Below are positions 40,487 to 51,400 of a stretch of DNA of 64,000 bases, one piece after another. This DNA is from Amphibiibacter pelophylacis (lineage in GTDB: Bacteria > Pseudomonadota > Gammaproteobacteria > Burkholderiales > Burkholderiaceae_C): NCBI RefSeq assembly GCF_037688875.1, contig NZ_JAWDIE010000011.1:53290-117289 (forward strand). Reading direction: 5' to 3'. A program made the position numbers and the translations under genes. Every line of letters starts with the position of its first letter. Within the stretch, counting starts at the first letter, position 1. The notes under the pieces were generated by a model. That model was not told the origin of the DNA. It worked only from the letters and a program-made list of their open reading frames with translations, and ran no database searches.

Positions 40487-42628
40487 ATGTTCACGAAAAT
40501 CCTCATCGCCAATCGGGGCGAAATCGCCTGCCGCGTCATTGCGACCGCCCGCAAAATGGGCATCGCCACCGTCGCCGTTTACTCGCAAGCCGACCGCAAC
40601 GCCCGCCATGTGCGCCTGGCCGACGAAGCCGTCTGCGTCGGGCCCGCCGCCGCGCGCGAATCGTATCTGCGCGCCGACGCCATCCTGCAGGCCGCCCGCG
40701 ACACGGGCGCGCAGGCCATCCACCCCGGCTATGGCTTTCTGTCCGAAAACGCCGCCTTCGCCCGCGACTGCGAGGCCGCCGGCATCACCTTCATCGGCCC
40801 GCCGGCCAGCGCCATCGAGGCCATGGGCAGCAAATCGGCGTCCAAGGCGCTGATGCAGCGCGCGGGCGTGCCGCTCACCCCCGGCTACCACGGCGACGAC
40901 CAGGACGGCGCGCTTTTGCAGGCCGAGGCCGACGCCATCGGCTACCCGGTGCTGATCAAGGCCAGCGCAGGCGGCGGCGGCAAAGGCATGCGCCGCGTCG
41001 ATGCCCGCTGTGATTTCGCCGCCGCCCTGGCGAGCTGCCAGCGTGAAGCAGCCAGCAGCTTTGGCGATGCGCGCGTGCTGGTCGAAAAATGCCTGGAGAA
41101 CCCGCGCCACATCGAGGTTCAGGTCTTTGCCGACACGCAGGGCCACGCCGTCCACCTGTACGAGCGCGACTGTTCCATGCAGCGCCGCTACCAGAAGGTC
41201 ATCGAGGAAGCGCCCGCGCCCGGCCTGACGCCCGGCCAGCGCGCCGCCATGGGCCAGGCCGCCGTTGATGCGGCGCTGGCCGTGGGCTATGTCGGTGCGG
41301 GCACGGTCGAGTTCATCGCGCAACAGCAGCCCGGCGGCGAACTGATCTTCTATTTCATGGAGATGAACACCCGCCTGCAGGTCGAGCACCCGGTGACCGA
41401 AATGATCACCGGCCTGGACCTGGTCGAATGGCAGCTGCGCATCGCGGCGGGCGAGCCCCTGCCGCTGGCACAGGACGCCATCCCCTGCCAGGGCCATGCG
41501 TTTGAAGTGCGCATTTACGCCGAAGACGCCGACCACGGCTTCCTGCCCGCCACCGGCCTGCTTCAGCACGTCCAGCCGCCGCCCGCCAGCCGCCAGGTGC
41601 GCATCGACACCGGGGTCGAGAGCGGCGACACCATCACGCCACATTACGACCCGATGATCGCCAAGCTCATCGTCCACGGCGACAGCCGCAGCGAGGCGCT
41701 GCAGCGCCTGCTCTCGGCGCTGGCGCAGTACCAGATCGTGGGTGTGACGCACAACCTGGGCTTTCTGCAGCGTCTGGCCGGGCACCCGGATTTCGCCGCC
41801 GCGCGCCTGGACACCGGCCTGATCGCCCGCGAGCTGGAGCGCCTGGTGCCGCCGCCCGCTCCCGTGCCGGACGCCGTGCAGGCGCTGGCCGCACTGGCCC
41901 TGCACCGCCTGGACGCGCAGACCCGCGCAGCGCCCGCACCGGGCAGCGCCTGGGCCCATGCGCTGGCGGGCGGCGCCGAAGTCAACGCCGACACCGCGAC
42001 AGGCTGGCGCCTGAACGACGCACAAGCCGCCATCCCCGTCCGACTTCGCCGCGTGGCCCACGCCAGCGACGGCGTGCAGCTGGACAGCCTGTGGCGGCTT
42101 CAGGCCCGGCCTGCTCAGGGGACCGGCGACCCTGCTGGCACGCCGTGCTGGCGCCTCATGGATGCCGCAGGAGTGGCGCAGGACATCGAAGTGCAATCCC
42201 GCCCCGGCGACAGCGCGGCGACGGCAGGCCTGATTCACTGGCAGATCCTGCAGGACGGCCAGCGCTGGCAGGCCACCACCCTGCCCGACATGCAGCCGGG
42301 TCAGGCCGCGCGCGTGCACGTGCTGGTGGCCAGCGGCGCGCAGGCTGGACACTGGACGCTGGAGCGCATCCTGCCCGGCCCCGACGCCGATGCGGCGCAG
42401 GGCGGCGCGGGCCATGTGCGCGCCCCCATGCCCGGCAAGGTGATCGCGCTGCTGGTCCAGGCCGGTGACCGCGTCGAAGCCGGACAGCCACTGGCGGTGA
42501 TGGAGGCCATGAAAATGGAGCACACCCTGACCGCACCCCACGCCGGGGTGGTGGCCGCGCTGAACTGCGCCGTCGGTGACCAGGTCGGGGATGGGGTGGA
42601 TCTGCTGGATCTGGAGCCTGCCGCATGA
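40487..42628 (+). CDS. mccA: Methylcrotonyl-CoA carboxylase, biotin-carboxylase/carrier (alpha) subunit
   Basis: This 713-residue biotin-dependent subunit starts MFTKILIANRGEIACR, the usual N-terminus; the longer upstream frame overlaps mccB and was rejected. An ATP-grasp biotin carboxylase domain fills the first ~450 residues (KASAGGGGKGMRRV, MEMNTRLQVEHPVTEMITG). A linker domain follows, and a C-terminal carrier domain bears the biotinylated lysine K676 in VMEAMKMEHTL. It works with mccB next door. Its need for biotin links it functionally to bioB/bioD elsewhere in the window. Confidence 0.95.
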   Translation: MFTKILIANRGEIACRVIATARKMGIATVAVYSQADRNARHVRLADEAVCVGPAAARESYLRADAILQAARDTGAQAIHPGYGFLSENAAFARDCEAAGITFIGPPASAIEAMGSKSASKALMQRAGVPLTPGYHGDDQDGALLQAEADAIGYPVLIKASAGGGGKGMRRVDARCDFAAALASCQREAASSFGDARVLVEKCLENPRHIEVQVFADTQGHAVHLYERDCSMQRRYQKVIEEAPAPGLTPGQRAAMGQAAVDAALAVGYVGAGTVEFIAQQQPGGELIFYFMEMNTRLQVEHPVTEMITGLDLVEWQLRIAAGEPLPLAQDAIPCQGHAFEVRIYAEDADHGFLPATGLLQHVQPPPASRQVRIDTGVESGDTITPHYDPMIAKLIVHGDSRSEALQRLLSALAQYQIVGVTHNLGFLQRLAGHPDFAAARLDTGLIARELERLVPPPAPVPDAVQALAALALHRLDAQTRAAPAPGSAWAHALAGGAEVNADTATGWRLNDAQAAIPVRLRRVAHASDGVQLDSLWRLQARPAQGTGDPAGTPCWRLMDAAGVAQDIEVQSRPGDSAATAGLIHWQILQDGQRWQATTLPDMQPGQAARVHVLVASGAQAGHWTLERILPGPDADAAQGGAGHVRAPMPGKVIALLVQAGDRVEAGQPLAVMEAMKMEHTLTAPHAGVVAALNCAVGDQVGDGVDLLDLEPAA

Positions 42629-44367
42629 GCGCCGCCCCGCCCGATCCCGCCCTGAGCCACGTCATCGGGGCCAGCGATCCGCCGCTGGACGAGCGCACGC
42701 TGGGCGCACTGCTGGCCGAAGTCTGCCAGCGCCACGCCGGGCGCGAGGCCCTGGTCGTGTCCTTCCAGCAGGTGCGCTGGACCTATGCCGAGCTGGGCCG
42801 CCGCGTGCAGGACCTGTGCGCCGGGCTGCTGCGCCTGGGGCTGCAGACGGGGGACCGCGTGGGCATCTGGTCGCCCAACTGCGCCGAGTGGCTGCTGGCG
42901 CAGCTGGCCACGGCGCGGCTGGGTCTGGTGCTGGTCAACATCAACCCCGCCTACCGCCGCGACGAGCTGATCTACGCGCTGGACAAGGTCGGCTGCGCCG
43001 CCCTGATCACCGCCGTGCAGTTCAAGACCAGCGCTTACGCGCAGATGCTGCACGATCTCATCCCCGAGCTGGTCGGCCACGACGCCCGCCGCCCGCTGCA
43101 CTGCGCCGCCCTGCCCGCGCTGCGCCACATCGTCGCACTGCCGCTGCTGCCCGGCGGCCACGCCGGGGGGGTGGACGCCGCGCAGGCCCAGGCGCTCACG
43201 CGCGGCATGGTGGCGTTTGAGTCGCTGTGCCAGCCTGCCAGCGCGGCCGAAGTGCAGGCCATTGCGGCCTGCGAAGCGCGGCTGGACCGCCACCAGCCCA
43301 TCAACATCCAGTTCACTTCGGGGACCACCGGGCGGCCCAAGGGCGCGACGCTGACCCACCGCAACATCCTGAACAACGGCTATTTTGTCGGCGAGGCCAT
43401 GCGTCTGACGCCCGAAGACAGGCTGTGCGTGCCCGTGCCGCTTTACCACTGCTTTGGCATGGTGCTAGGCAACCTGGCGGCGCTGACGCACGGTGCGGCG
43501 CTGGTCTACCCGGCGCCGGGCTTCGAGCCCCTGGCCACGCTGCAGGCCGTGCAGGACGAGCGCTGCACCGGGCTGCACGGCGTGCCGACCATGTTCATCG
43601 CGCTGCTGGATCACCCGCGCTTCGCGGATTTCGCCACCCCGCAGCTGCGCACCGGCATCATGGCGGGCAGCCCCTGCCCCATCGAGGTCATGCGCCAGGT
43701 CATCGCGCGCATGAACCTGCGCGACATCACCATCGCCTACGGTATGACGGAAACCTCGCCCGTCAGCTTCCAGAGCCAGACCGACGACCCGCTGGAGCGC
43801 CGCGTCAGCACCGTGGGCCGCATCCACCCGCACTGCGAGGTGAAAATCACCGGCCCCGAGGGCGAAACCCTGCCGCGCGGCGCCACGGGCGAACTCTGCA
43901 CGCGCGGCTACAGCGTCATGCAGGGCTACTGGGACGACGATCCGCAGACGCGCCAGGCCATCGACGAAGACGGCTGGATGCACACCGGCGATCTGGCGCA
44001 GATCGACGCGGCGGGCTACGGCCAGATCGTCGGTCGCATCAAGGACATGGTGATCCGGGGCGGCGAGAACCTCTACCCGCGCGAGATCGAAGAGTTTCTC
44101 TACCGCCACCCCGCCATCCAGGACGTGCAGGTGGTCGGCGTGCCCGACGCGCGCATGGGCGAAGAGCTGTGCGCCTGCATCATCCTCAAGCCCGGACAGG
44201 CGCTGGACGCGGCGGGCGTGCGCGCCTTCTGCCAGGGTCAGATCGCGCACCACAAGATCCCGCGCCATGTGCGCTTCATGAGCGAATTCCCGCTGACCGT
44301 CACCGGCAAGATCCAGAAATTCCGCCTGCGCGAAGCGCTGCAGGCCGAACTGAAAGACCCCGCATGA
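42625..44367 (+). CDS. AMP-binding acyl-CoA synthetase
   Basis: This 580-residue adenylate-forming ligase has the phosphate-binding motif TSGTTGRPKGATLTHRN near residue 232, the A5 motif YGMTETSPVSF, the GWMHTGD motif and the C-terminal RGGENLYPREIEEFL and GKIQKFRLRE regions with the catalytic lysine. Family members activate medium or branched fatty acids. In this operon it probably makes isovaleryl-CoA or a related acyl-CoA to feed ivd, though acetoacetate or another acid is possible. It overlaps mccA and the lyase gene by ATGA junctions. Confidence 0.9.
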   Translation: MSAAPPDPALSHVIGASDPPLDERTLGALLAEVCQRHAGREALVVSFQQVRWTYAELGRRVQDLCAGLLRLGLQTGDRVGIWSPNCAEWLLAQLATARLGLVLVNINPAYRRDELIYALDKVGCAALITAVQFKTSAYAQMLHDLIPELVGHDARRPLHCAALPALRHIVALPLLPGGHAGGVDAAQAQALTRGMVAFESLCQPASAAEVQAIAACEARLDRHQPINIQFTSGTTGRPKGATLTHRNILNNGYFVGEAMRLTPEDRLCVPVPLYHCFGMVLGNLAALTHGAALVYPAPGFEPLATLQAVQDERCTGLHGVPTMFIALLDHPRFADFATPQLRTGIMAGSPCPIEVMRQVIARMNLRDITIAYGMTETSPVSFQSQTDDPLERRVSTVGRIHPHCEVKITGPEGETLPRGATGELCTRGYSVMQGYWDDDPQTRQAIDEDGWMHTGDLAQIDAAGYGQIVGRIKDMVIRGGENLYPREIEEFLYRHPAIQDVQVVGVPDARMGEELCACIILKPGQALDAAGVRAFCQGQIAHHKIPRHVRFMSEFPLTVTGKIQKFRLREALQAELKDPA

Positions 44368-45353
44368 GCTCCAGTCCCGCGTCCGATGCCGTCACCCTGA
44401 TCGAAATGGGCCCACGCGATGGCCTGCAGAACGAGCCCGCCGCCGCGCAGCTGCCCACGGCGACCAAGCTGGAGCTGGTCCAGCGTCTGGCCACCTGCGG
44501 CCTGACCGAGATCGAGACCACGGCCTTTGTCTCGCCGCAGTGGGTGCCCGCCATGGCCGACCACGCCGGGCTGACACGGGCGGTCAGCGCCGCGTGGGCC
44601 GGACGGCCGGGCGCGCCGCGCTTCTGGGTGCTCACGCCCAACCTGCGCGGTTTCGAGGCCGCTGTGGCCGCTGGGGCGCGCCATGTGGCGGTGTTCGCGG
44701 CGGCGTCGGAATCGTTCTCGCAGCGCAACATCAACTGCAGCATCGCCGAATCGATGGCGCGCTTCGCGCCGGTGCTCGAGCGCGCTGCAGCGCAGGGCGT
44801 GGACGTGCGCGGTTATGTCTCCTGCGTGGCGGGCTGCCCATACGACGGCGCGGTGGCGCCCGCACAGGTGGCGGCCGTGGCGCGCGACCTGCACCAGATG
44901 GGCTGCTGCGAGGTCTCGCTGGGCGACACCATCGGCGTCGGCACGCCGCGCAGCATCCTGGCCATGCTGGACGCCGTCGCCCGCGAAGTGCCCCCGGCGC
45001 TGCTGGCCGGGCATTACCACGACACCTGGGGCATGGCCGTGGCCAACGTCTACGCCTCGTGGCAGTTCGGGCTGCGGCGCTTCGACAGCGCGGTCGCGGG
45101 CCTGGGCGGTTGCCCCTACGCGAAGGGCGCCAGCGGCAATGTCGCCACCGAAGACCTCGTCTGGCTGTTCCAGGGCCTGGGCGTGGAGACCGGCGTCGAT
45201 CTGGCCCGCCTGGCCGACACCGGCGCCTGGATCAGCCACCAGATCGGCCGCGCGCCCGCATCGCGGGCGGCGCAGGCGCTGCGGGGGCAGGCGCCAGCAC
45301 AGCAGGCGGCAACATCTGCGCATGCGTCGATTCGAAAACCCGCCGATTTCTGA
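44364..45353 (+). CDS. mvaB: Hydroxymethylglutaryl-CoA lyase
   Basis: This 329-residue TIM-barrel enzyme splits HMG-CoA to acetyl-CoA and acetoacetate, the last step of leucine degradation. The N-terminus has EMGPRDGLQNEPAAA, the metal region is AGHYHDTWGMAVANVYAS and the signature with the catalytic cysteine is GLGGCPYAKGASGNVATED. The ATG at 44364 was chosen for its ATGA overlap with the ligase gene and standard N-terminus; the larger open frame upstream is a shadow. It ends just before a bidirectional terminator. Confidence 0.95.
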   Translation: MSSSPASDAVTLIEMGPRDGLQNEPAAAQLPTATKLELVQRLATCGLTEIETTAFVSPQWVPAMADHAGLTRAVSAAWAGRPGAPRFWVLTPNLRGFEAAVAAGARHVAVFAAASESFSQRNINCSIAESMARFAPVLERAAAQGVDVRGYVSCVAGCPYDGAVAPAQVAAVARDLHQMGCCEVSLGDTIGVGTPRSILAMLDAVAREVPPALLAGHYHDTWGMAVANVYASWQFGLRRFDSAVAGLGGCPYAKGASGNVATEDLVWLFQGLGVETGVDLARLADTGAWISHQIGRAPASRAAQALRGQAPAQQAATSAHASIRKPADF

Positions 45354-45376
45354 CGACAGCCGGGCCGTGCGGGCGT

Positions 45377-45411
45377 AAAAAAAGCCAGCCCGCTTGCGCG
45401 GACTGGCTTTT
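45377..45411. terminator. Bidirectional terminator between HMG-CoA lyase and adhesin 1
   Basis: A stem GCCAG/CTGGC with an inner CCGC/GCGG stem and one mismatch is flanked by AAAAAAA on the left and TTTT on the right. It can end transcripts arriving from both convergent genes. Confidence 0.85.
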
Positions 45412-45430
45412 GAGCCAAAGCTCAGACGGA

Positions 45431-48400
45431 TCAGCTGTGCTGCTGCTGCGTCTTGAGCTGGTCGCCCAGGCGGGTCAGCTCGGCCACCAGCTGCTGCGGG
45501 TCGCCGCCCAGCGCGCCCAGCGCGTCGGTCACCACCGTGTGCAGGCTGTTGCTGCTGTCGGCCAGGGCCGTCGTCACCGTCTGCACCGCGTGGCTGACAT
45601 CGCTGGCCGTCGTGCCGGTGGGCAGACCGCCCAGCAGCGCCGTCAGATCCACCTGGCCATTGCTGGCCGTGGGCAGCAGGTCGGCCAGATGCAGGCTCTC
45701 GCCCGCCTGCAGCAGACCCTTCAGCGACGAGGTGTCGGCAGCCGCCTTGTCGGCGCCCGCGTGACCCAGGGCGATGTCCAGCACGTCGGCCAGCAGGGCC
45801 TGGCCGTGATCGACCAGCGCCGTGTGGTGCGTGTCAACAGCGGTGCTCGCGTCGGTGGCCGACGCATCGGGGGTCGTGGCGACACTGTCGCTGACCACTT
45901 CAACGCCCTTGCCGCCCGACAGGAACAGCTTGCCGGTGTTTTCCAGCTGCGACACGATGGCGCTGTCGCTCAGCGTGCCGCCTGCGGTCAGGTCCACACC
46001 CTGCAGCAGCACGGCGGCGGTTTCTACGCCATCGCCATTGCTCATGATGTGCACCACGGTGCCGCTGCCGTCCTTCACCGCCTCGAAGCTGACGTAATCG
46101 CTGTGCGCGGCGCCGTCCTTCAGGTTGACCACGTTGCGCAGGTCCAGGGCGTCGCCGCCGTCAGCGATGCTGGCGGTGCCAAAACCCTTCACCAGCAGCG
46201 CGGTTCCGGCGTGCAGGTGGCCGTTGCTGTCCAGGTTGATGGCGAACACGTCGCTGCCGCTGGTGCCATGCTCCAGCTGCGCGCCGGACAGGGCCGCACT
46301 CTGGGCCAGACCAATCGCAGCACGCTCGGCTTCGGTCAGGCTGGCCACGGCTTCGGCACTGGCTGCGGCCTGGTTGGCCAGGGCATCCACGTTGGCCTGG
46401 CTCAGGTTGTCGCTGTCCAACTGGAAGTAGACATCGCCCAGCAGCACATGGCTGCCGTCGGCGCGGATGGCGTAGCTCTTCTCGATCACCACGTTGCCCG
46501 TGCCATCGCTGCCCGGAGCAATTTCGTAACCCACCTTGATGGCCACGATGCCCACTTCGGCCAGGGTTTTCAGCTCGCCCGGATCGGTGATGCGGTCGCC
46601 ATTGGCATCCACCCACACTTTCAGCTCGCCAAAGTCCTTGTCCTGGACGTTGATGTAACCGTCGCCGTTGGTATCAAACTTGGCCAGTTTGGCAAAACCC
46701 TGGCCAATCGCGCCACCGAACATCTCGTTCACGTTGTCGATTTTGCCGTTGTGGTTGGTGTCAATGACCAGGAAACCATCGCCCTTGGCCAGCCAGCCCG
46801 ATTTCACCTTGTCGCCCGTGCCCAGCAGATCAAACTTGTGGTCACCGGCGTGCTCAACACCCACGGTGTTGATAAGGCCATCCTCGTTCAGATCAATGGC
46901 GATCGGGGATTGCGCGTTAAACAATTTGGTATAAGTTTGACCGCCTTCAACAGTGAATACAGCGGTAGAACCTGTATTGTAGAAAGCCCCACTACTGGCC
47001 CAACGGTCAACAATGTCACCACCAGCCAGCATACCAGCTGCTCGCACAATAAGATAGTACTGGCCGGGCGGTACATCGTTGAATGTGTAATTGCTTGTGT
47101 TGTTGGGATAGTCGTAATGCCTGACAACCTGCTGGGTCACAGCATCCTTCAACTCAACATAAGCACCCCAGCCAAGCGGAGTCGACGACTTGGTAATAAT
47201 AGTACCAAACTGAGGCACATTACTCGCCGCCGCATCAATGCTGACCTGCTGACCTTGCGCCAGCGTGAACGGCGAACTCCAGCCGGAGTTGCTGCTGTCA
47301 CGAATTTCAGACGCGCCACCACCGTAGAAGCGGGCGCCGGAAGGCAGCTGGCTTTCGTTGAAGTCCACGAAATAGCGGCCTGCAGGCACGTTGGTGAAGG
47401 TGTAGCGGCCATCGGCGTCCGTGGTGGTGGTGGCCACCACTTTGTTCATGGCGTTGCCTGCATCGTCGGTGGCGTACAGCACGGCGGTCACGCCCGCGAT
47501 GCCTTTTTCACCGGCGGTGAACTGGCGGTCGTTGTCGCTGTCCAGCCACACGAGGCCCGACACGCTGTTCGGCAGGATGGGGCGGATGCCCGCGTCAATG
47601 TGCTGCACCGAGTTGCCACTGGTGACGCTGATGTCGTGCGTCCAGCCTGCGACGTAGTTGGTCACGTCGCTGTCCACATTGCGGTCGCTGCCCTGCAGGC
47701 CCGATGCGAAGTTGCGGCCGATCAGCGGCGCCTTGTCTTCGGCGAAGTCAACAAAGTAATTGCCTTCCTTGACGTTGTTGAAGACGTAGTTGCCGTTGGC
47801 ATCGGTCGTGACCGTGGCCACCGAGTTGATGGTGCCAGCCACACGCAGGTCAACGGTCACGCCAGCAATACCGGCTTCACCCGCCTGGCGGATGCCGTCG
47901 TTGTTGGTGTCATTCCACACCGAGCCCGACACGCTGGAGGCCGGGCGGATGCCCGCGTCAATGTGTTCCACCGACTGGCCGGTCTTCAGCGTGAAGTCGT
48001 CCGTAAAGCCGATCTGGGCGTTGGTGACATCGCTGTCCACGGCGGTGTTGCTGCCCTGGTGCGCGGCTGTGAAGCTGCGGCCGATCAGCGGCGCCTTGTC
48101 TTCGGCAAAGTCAACAAAATAGCTGCCTTCCTTGACGTTGCTGAAGGTGTAGTTGCCGTTGGCGTCCGTCGTGGTCGTGCCCACCGAGGTCCGGGTTCCG
48201 GCGATGCGCAGGTCAACAGTGACGCCAGCAATCCCGGCTTCGCCCGCCTGGCGGATGCCGTCGTTGTTGGTGTCGTTCCACACCGAGCCCGACACGCTGG
48301 AGGCCACGGGAACCGGACGGATGCCCGCGTCAATGTGCTCGACACTGCCGCCCGAAGCCACTGCGAAGTTGCCCGTCCAGCCCGCCGTGTAGTTGGTCAC

Positions 48401-51400
48401 GTCGCTGTCCACGCTGCGGTCGCTGCCCTGCAGGGCCGATGCGAAGCTGCGGCCCACCAGAGGCGCCTTGTCTTCGGCAAAGTCCACAAAGTAGTTGCCC
48501 GGCGTGACGTTGTTGAACACGTAGTTGCCGTTGGCGTCCGTCGTGGTCTGGCCGACCGATGTGGTGCCGCCCGCGATGCGCAGGTCCACCACAACACCGG
48601 CAATCCCGGCTTCACCCGCCTGGTGGATGCCGTCGTTGTTGGTGTCGTTCCACACCGTGCCCGACACAGTGCCCTTCTGGGGCGGCGCGTAACCGGCGTC
48701 GATGTTGCTCAGGGTCTGGCCCTGGGCCAGGTTGAGCACCCCTGTGGCGTTCCAGTCGGTGTTGCTCGCGTCGCTGTTGCGCGTGGCATCGCTGCCCTGG
48801 TTGGCGGCGACCAGCTTCAGGCCGTTCAGCGCGGCGCTGCCCTCCACAAAATCCACCACATACTGGCCAGCCGCCAGGCTGGTGAAGCTGTAGGCGCCGC
48901 TGGCGTCCGTGGTGGTCCTGGCCACCAGGGTGCCGTCCGGCTGGCGCAGCTCCACGCCCACGGCCGCAATGCCCGTGTCGTTCGTGTCGCGGATGCCGTT
49001 GTCGTTCAGGTCCTTGAACACCAGACCGGTGATGGCCGACGTGCGCGAGGTGTTGATGCCCGCGTCCACGTGCTCGACCGCGCCGCCCGCGGCCAGCGCG
49101 AAGTTGCCCGTCCAGCCCGCCGTGGCGTTGGTGACATCGCTGTCCTTGCTGTCATCGCTGCCCTGGTTGGCGGCCGAGAACGTCTTGCCCAGCAGCGGGG
49201 CCTTGTCTTCGGCGAAGTCCACAAAGTAGTTGCCGGCCTTGACGTTGGTGAAGCTGTAGTTGCCGTTGGCGTCGGTCGTGGTCGTGCCCACCGAGGTCGT
49301 GCCCCCGGCGATGCGCAGATCCACCGTCGCGCCGGCAATACCGGCCTCGCCCGCCTGGCGGATGCCGTCGCCATTGGTGTCGTTCCACACCGTGCCCGAC
49401 ACGGTGCCGACCTGCGGCGGCGCGTAACCGGCGTCGATGTTGTTCAGCGTCTGGCCCTGGGCCAGAGCCAGCACACTGGTGGAGTTCGCGGCGATGTTGG
49501 TCACGTCGCTGTTGTGCGTCGGGTCGGTGCCCTGGTTGGCGGCCACCAGCTTCAGGCCGCTCAGCGCAGCGCTGCTTTGCACAAAGTCCACCACATACTG
49601 GCCTGCGGCCAGGTTGCCAAAGTGGTAAGCCCCGCTGGCGTCGGTGGTGGTCGTGGCCACCAGCTTGCCTGCGGCGTCACGCAGCTCCACACCCACGGCC
49701 GCAATGCCCGTGTCGTTCGTGTCGCGGATGCCGTTGTCGTTCAGGTCCTTGAACACCAGGCCGTTGATGGCGGCGGTATCCGGCAGCGATTTGCCGTTGA
49801 TGTTGACGGTGATCGTCTCCTGGGTGCCGTCCAGCGTCCTGTAGGTGATGGTGTCGGTCAGATGCTGGCCGTCGTTCAGGCCGGTCACCGCCGGTTTGCT
49901 CTGGTCCAGCGTGTACGTCCAGGTGCCGTCAGCGCCAAAAATGATCTTGCCGTAGGCGCCCGTGTAGGTGCCGGCCGTCACGCCGCTCTGGTCGTGGTCG
50001 GCATCGACGACGGTGATCTTGCCCGTGGTGGTCACCACGCCGGTATTGTTGTTCTCGGTGACCGTCTGCGTCGTCGTGCCCGTGATGGTGGGCACGTCGT
50101 TCACGCCCTTCACCGTCACGGTGATGGTCGATTCGGTGCCGTCCACGCTGTGGACCTGGAACACTTCGGTTTTGGTCTCGTTCTGCTGCAGCGGCTGGGC
50201 CTTGGCGTTGTCCAGGTCGTACTTCCAGGTGCCATCGGCCTGCAGTACCAGCGAGCCGTAAGCGCCCGTCTGCGTGCCCGGGATCAGGGCAGCCTGGCCT
50301 GCATCGGGGTCGGTCACGACCAGCTTGCCGCTCGTGCTCAGCGTGGTGTCTTCCACCACGGTGCCCGTGGCCGTGCCGGTGATGACGGCGGGCGTGCCCA
50401 GCGTCACCACGTCCACCGGCGTCCAGGTCAGTTTGATCGGCAGGTCGGCGTGTTTCTCCACGTCGCCCACGTCCTGGCTGGTCGCCACGGCGATGGCGTT
50501 CACGGTGCCCACGAAATCCTTGGCCGGAATCACTTCCAGCGTGGAAAGATCCCAGTTGCCAGACGCAGAGCCCTTGTTGCTGTACACCGGCACCCCCGCA
50601 GCCGCGTTGGCCTCGGTGATGGTGTAGCCGTGGCCCTGGCCGTCCACCAGGCGGAAGCCCGCCGGCAGGCCCTTGATGAAGATCTTCTCGACCTCGCTGC
50701 CGTCGTTGTCGAAGAACTTCGGCGTCAGTTTGGGGATGTCCTGGGGAATGTTCTCCAGCGTGGTGATCTCGATCGGCTGCGTGCCGTCCGACACCACCGT
50801 CACGGTCGTCGTCGACGAGGTCTTCTGCGACACGTAGTAGCCGCCCTCACCCGAGGCGTTCTCCTGCAGGGCGCTGACCTGGATGCCCGCGCTGGTCAGG
50901 TCGGCCAGGTTCTTGGCCAGGGCAAAGTTGCTGGCGTTCAGATCCTTGGCCGCGCCGCCGTCCACGCTAACGTTCACGTCCAGGCTGCCCGGGCCCGATT
51001 CGTTGCGGTGGAACACCGTCAGGGTGTGCCACGCGTCTTCGGTGGGCGTGAAGGTGCCGCTGAAACGGCCGCCGTTGGTGCCGTAGGTGGCGCTGGCCAC
51101 GGTGGTCACGCCGCCCACTTCCAGGCGGAAGCTGTCATCGGCCGCGCCCGTGAAGGTGTAGGTGTGGCCCTTCTCCAGGTAGATCAGGCCCGTCACGCGG
51201 CTGGTCTCGCCGGCCGGCACGCTGGCCAGGCTCAGGTCGGTGATGTTCTGCGTGCGGTTGGCCGCACCGGCCGATTCAACGGCGTTCTCGACCACGTTCA
51301 GGTCGGCGCCCACGCCGCCTGCGCTGACCGGGATATTCAGCCCCGTCCACACCTCGCGCACCAGGCCGCTGCTGTACGCCGCGTTGCTGGTCAGCGCGAT

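Noticed and set aside
47226..49780. Regularly spaced DNA repeats that could suggest a CRISPR array
   Set aside because: The period is about 360 bases, the repeats are in frame and encode SdrD/Cna-B-like domains; repeat and spacer sizes do not fit CRISPR.
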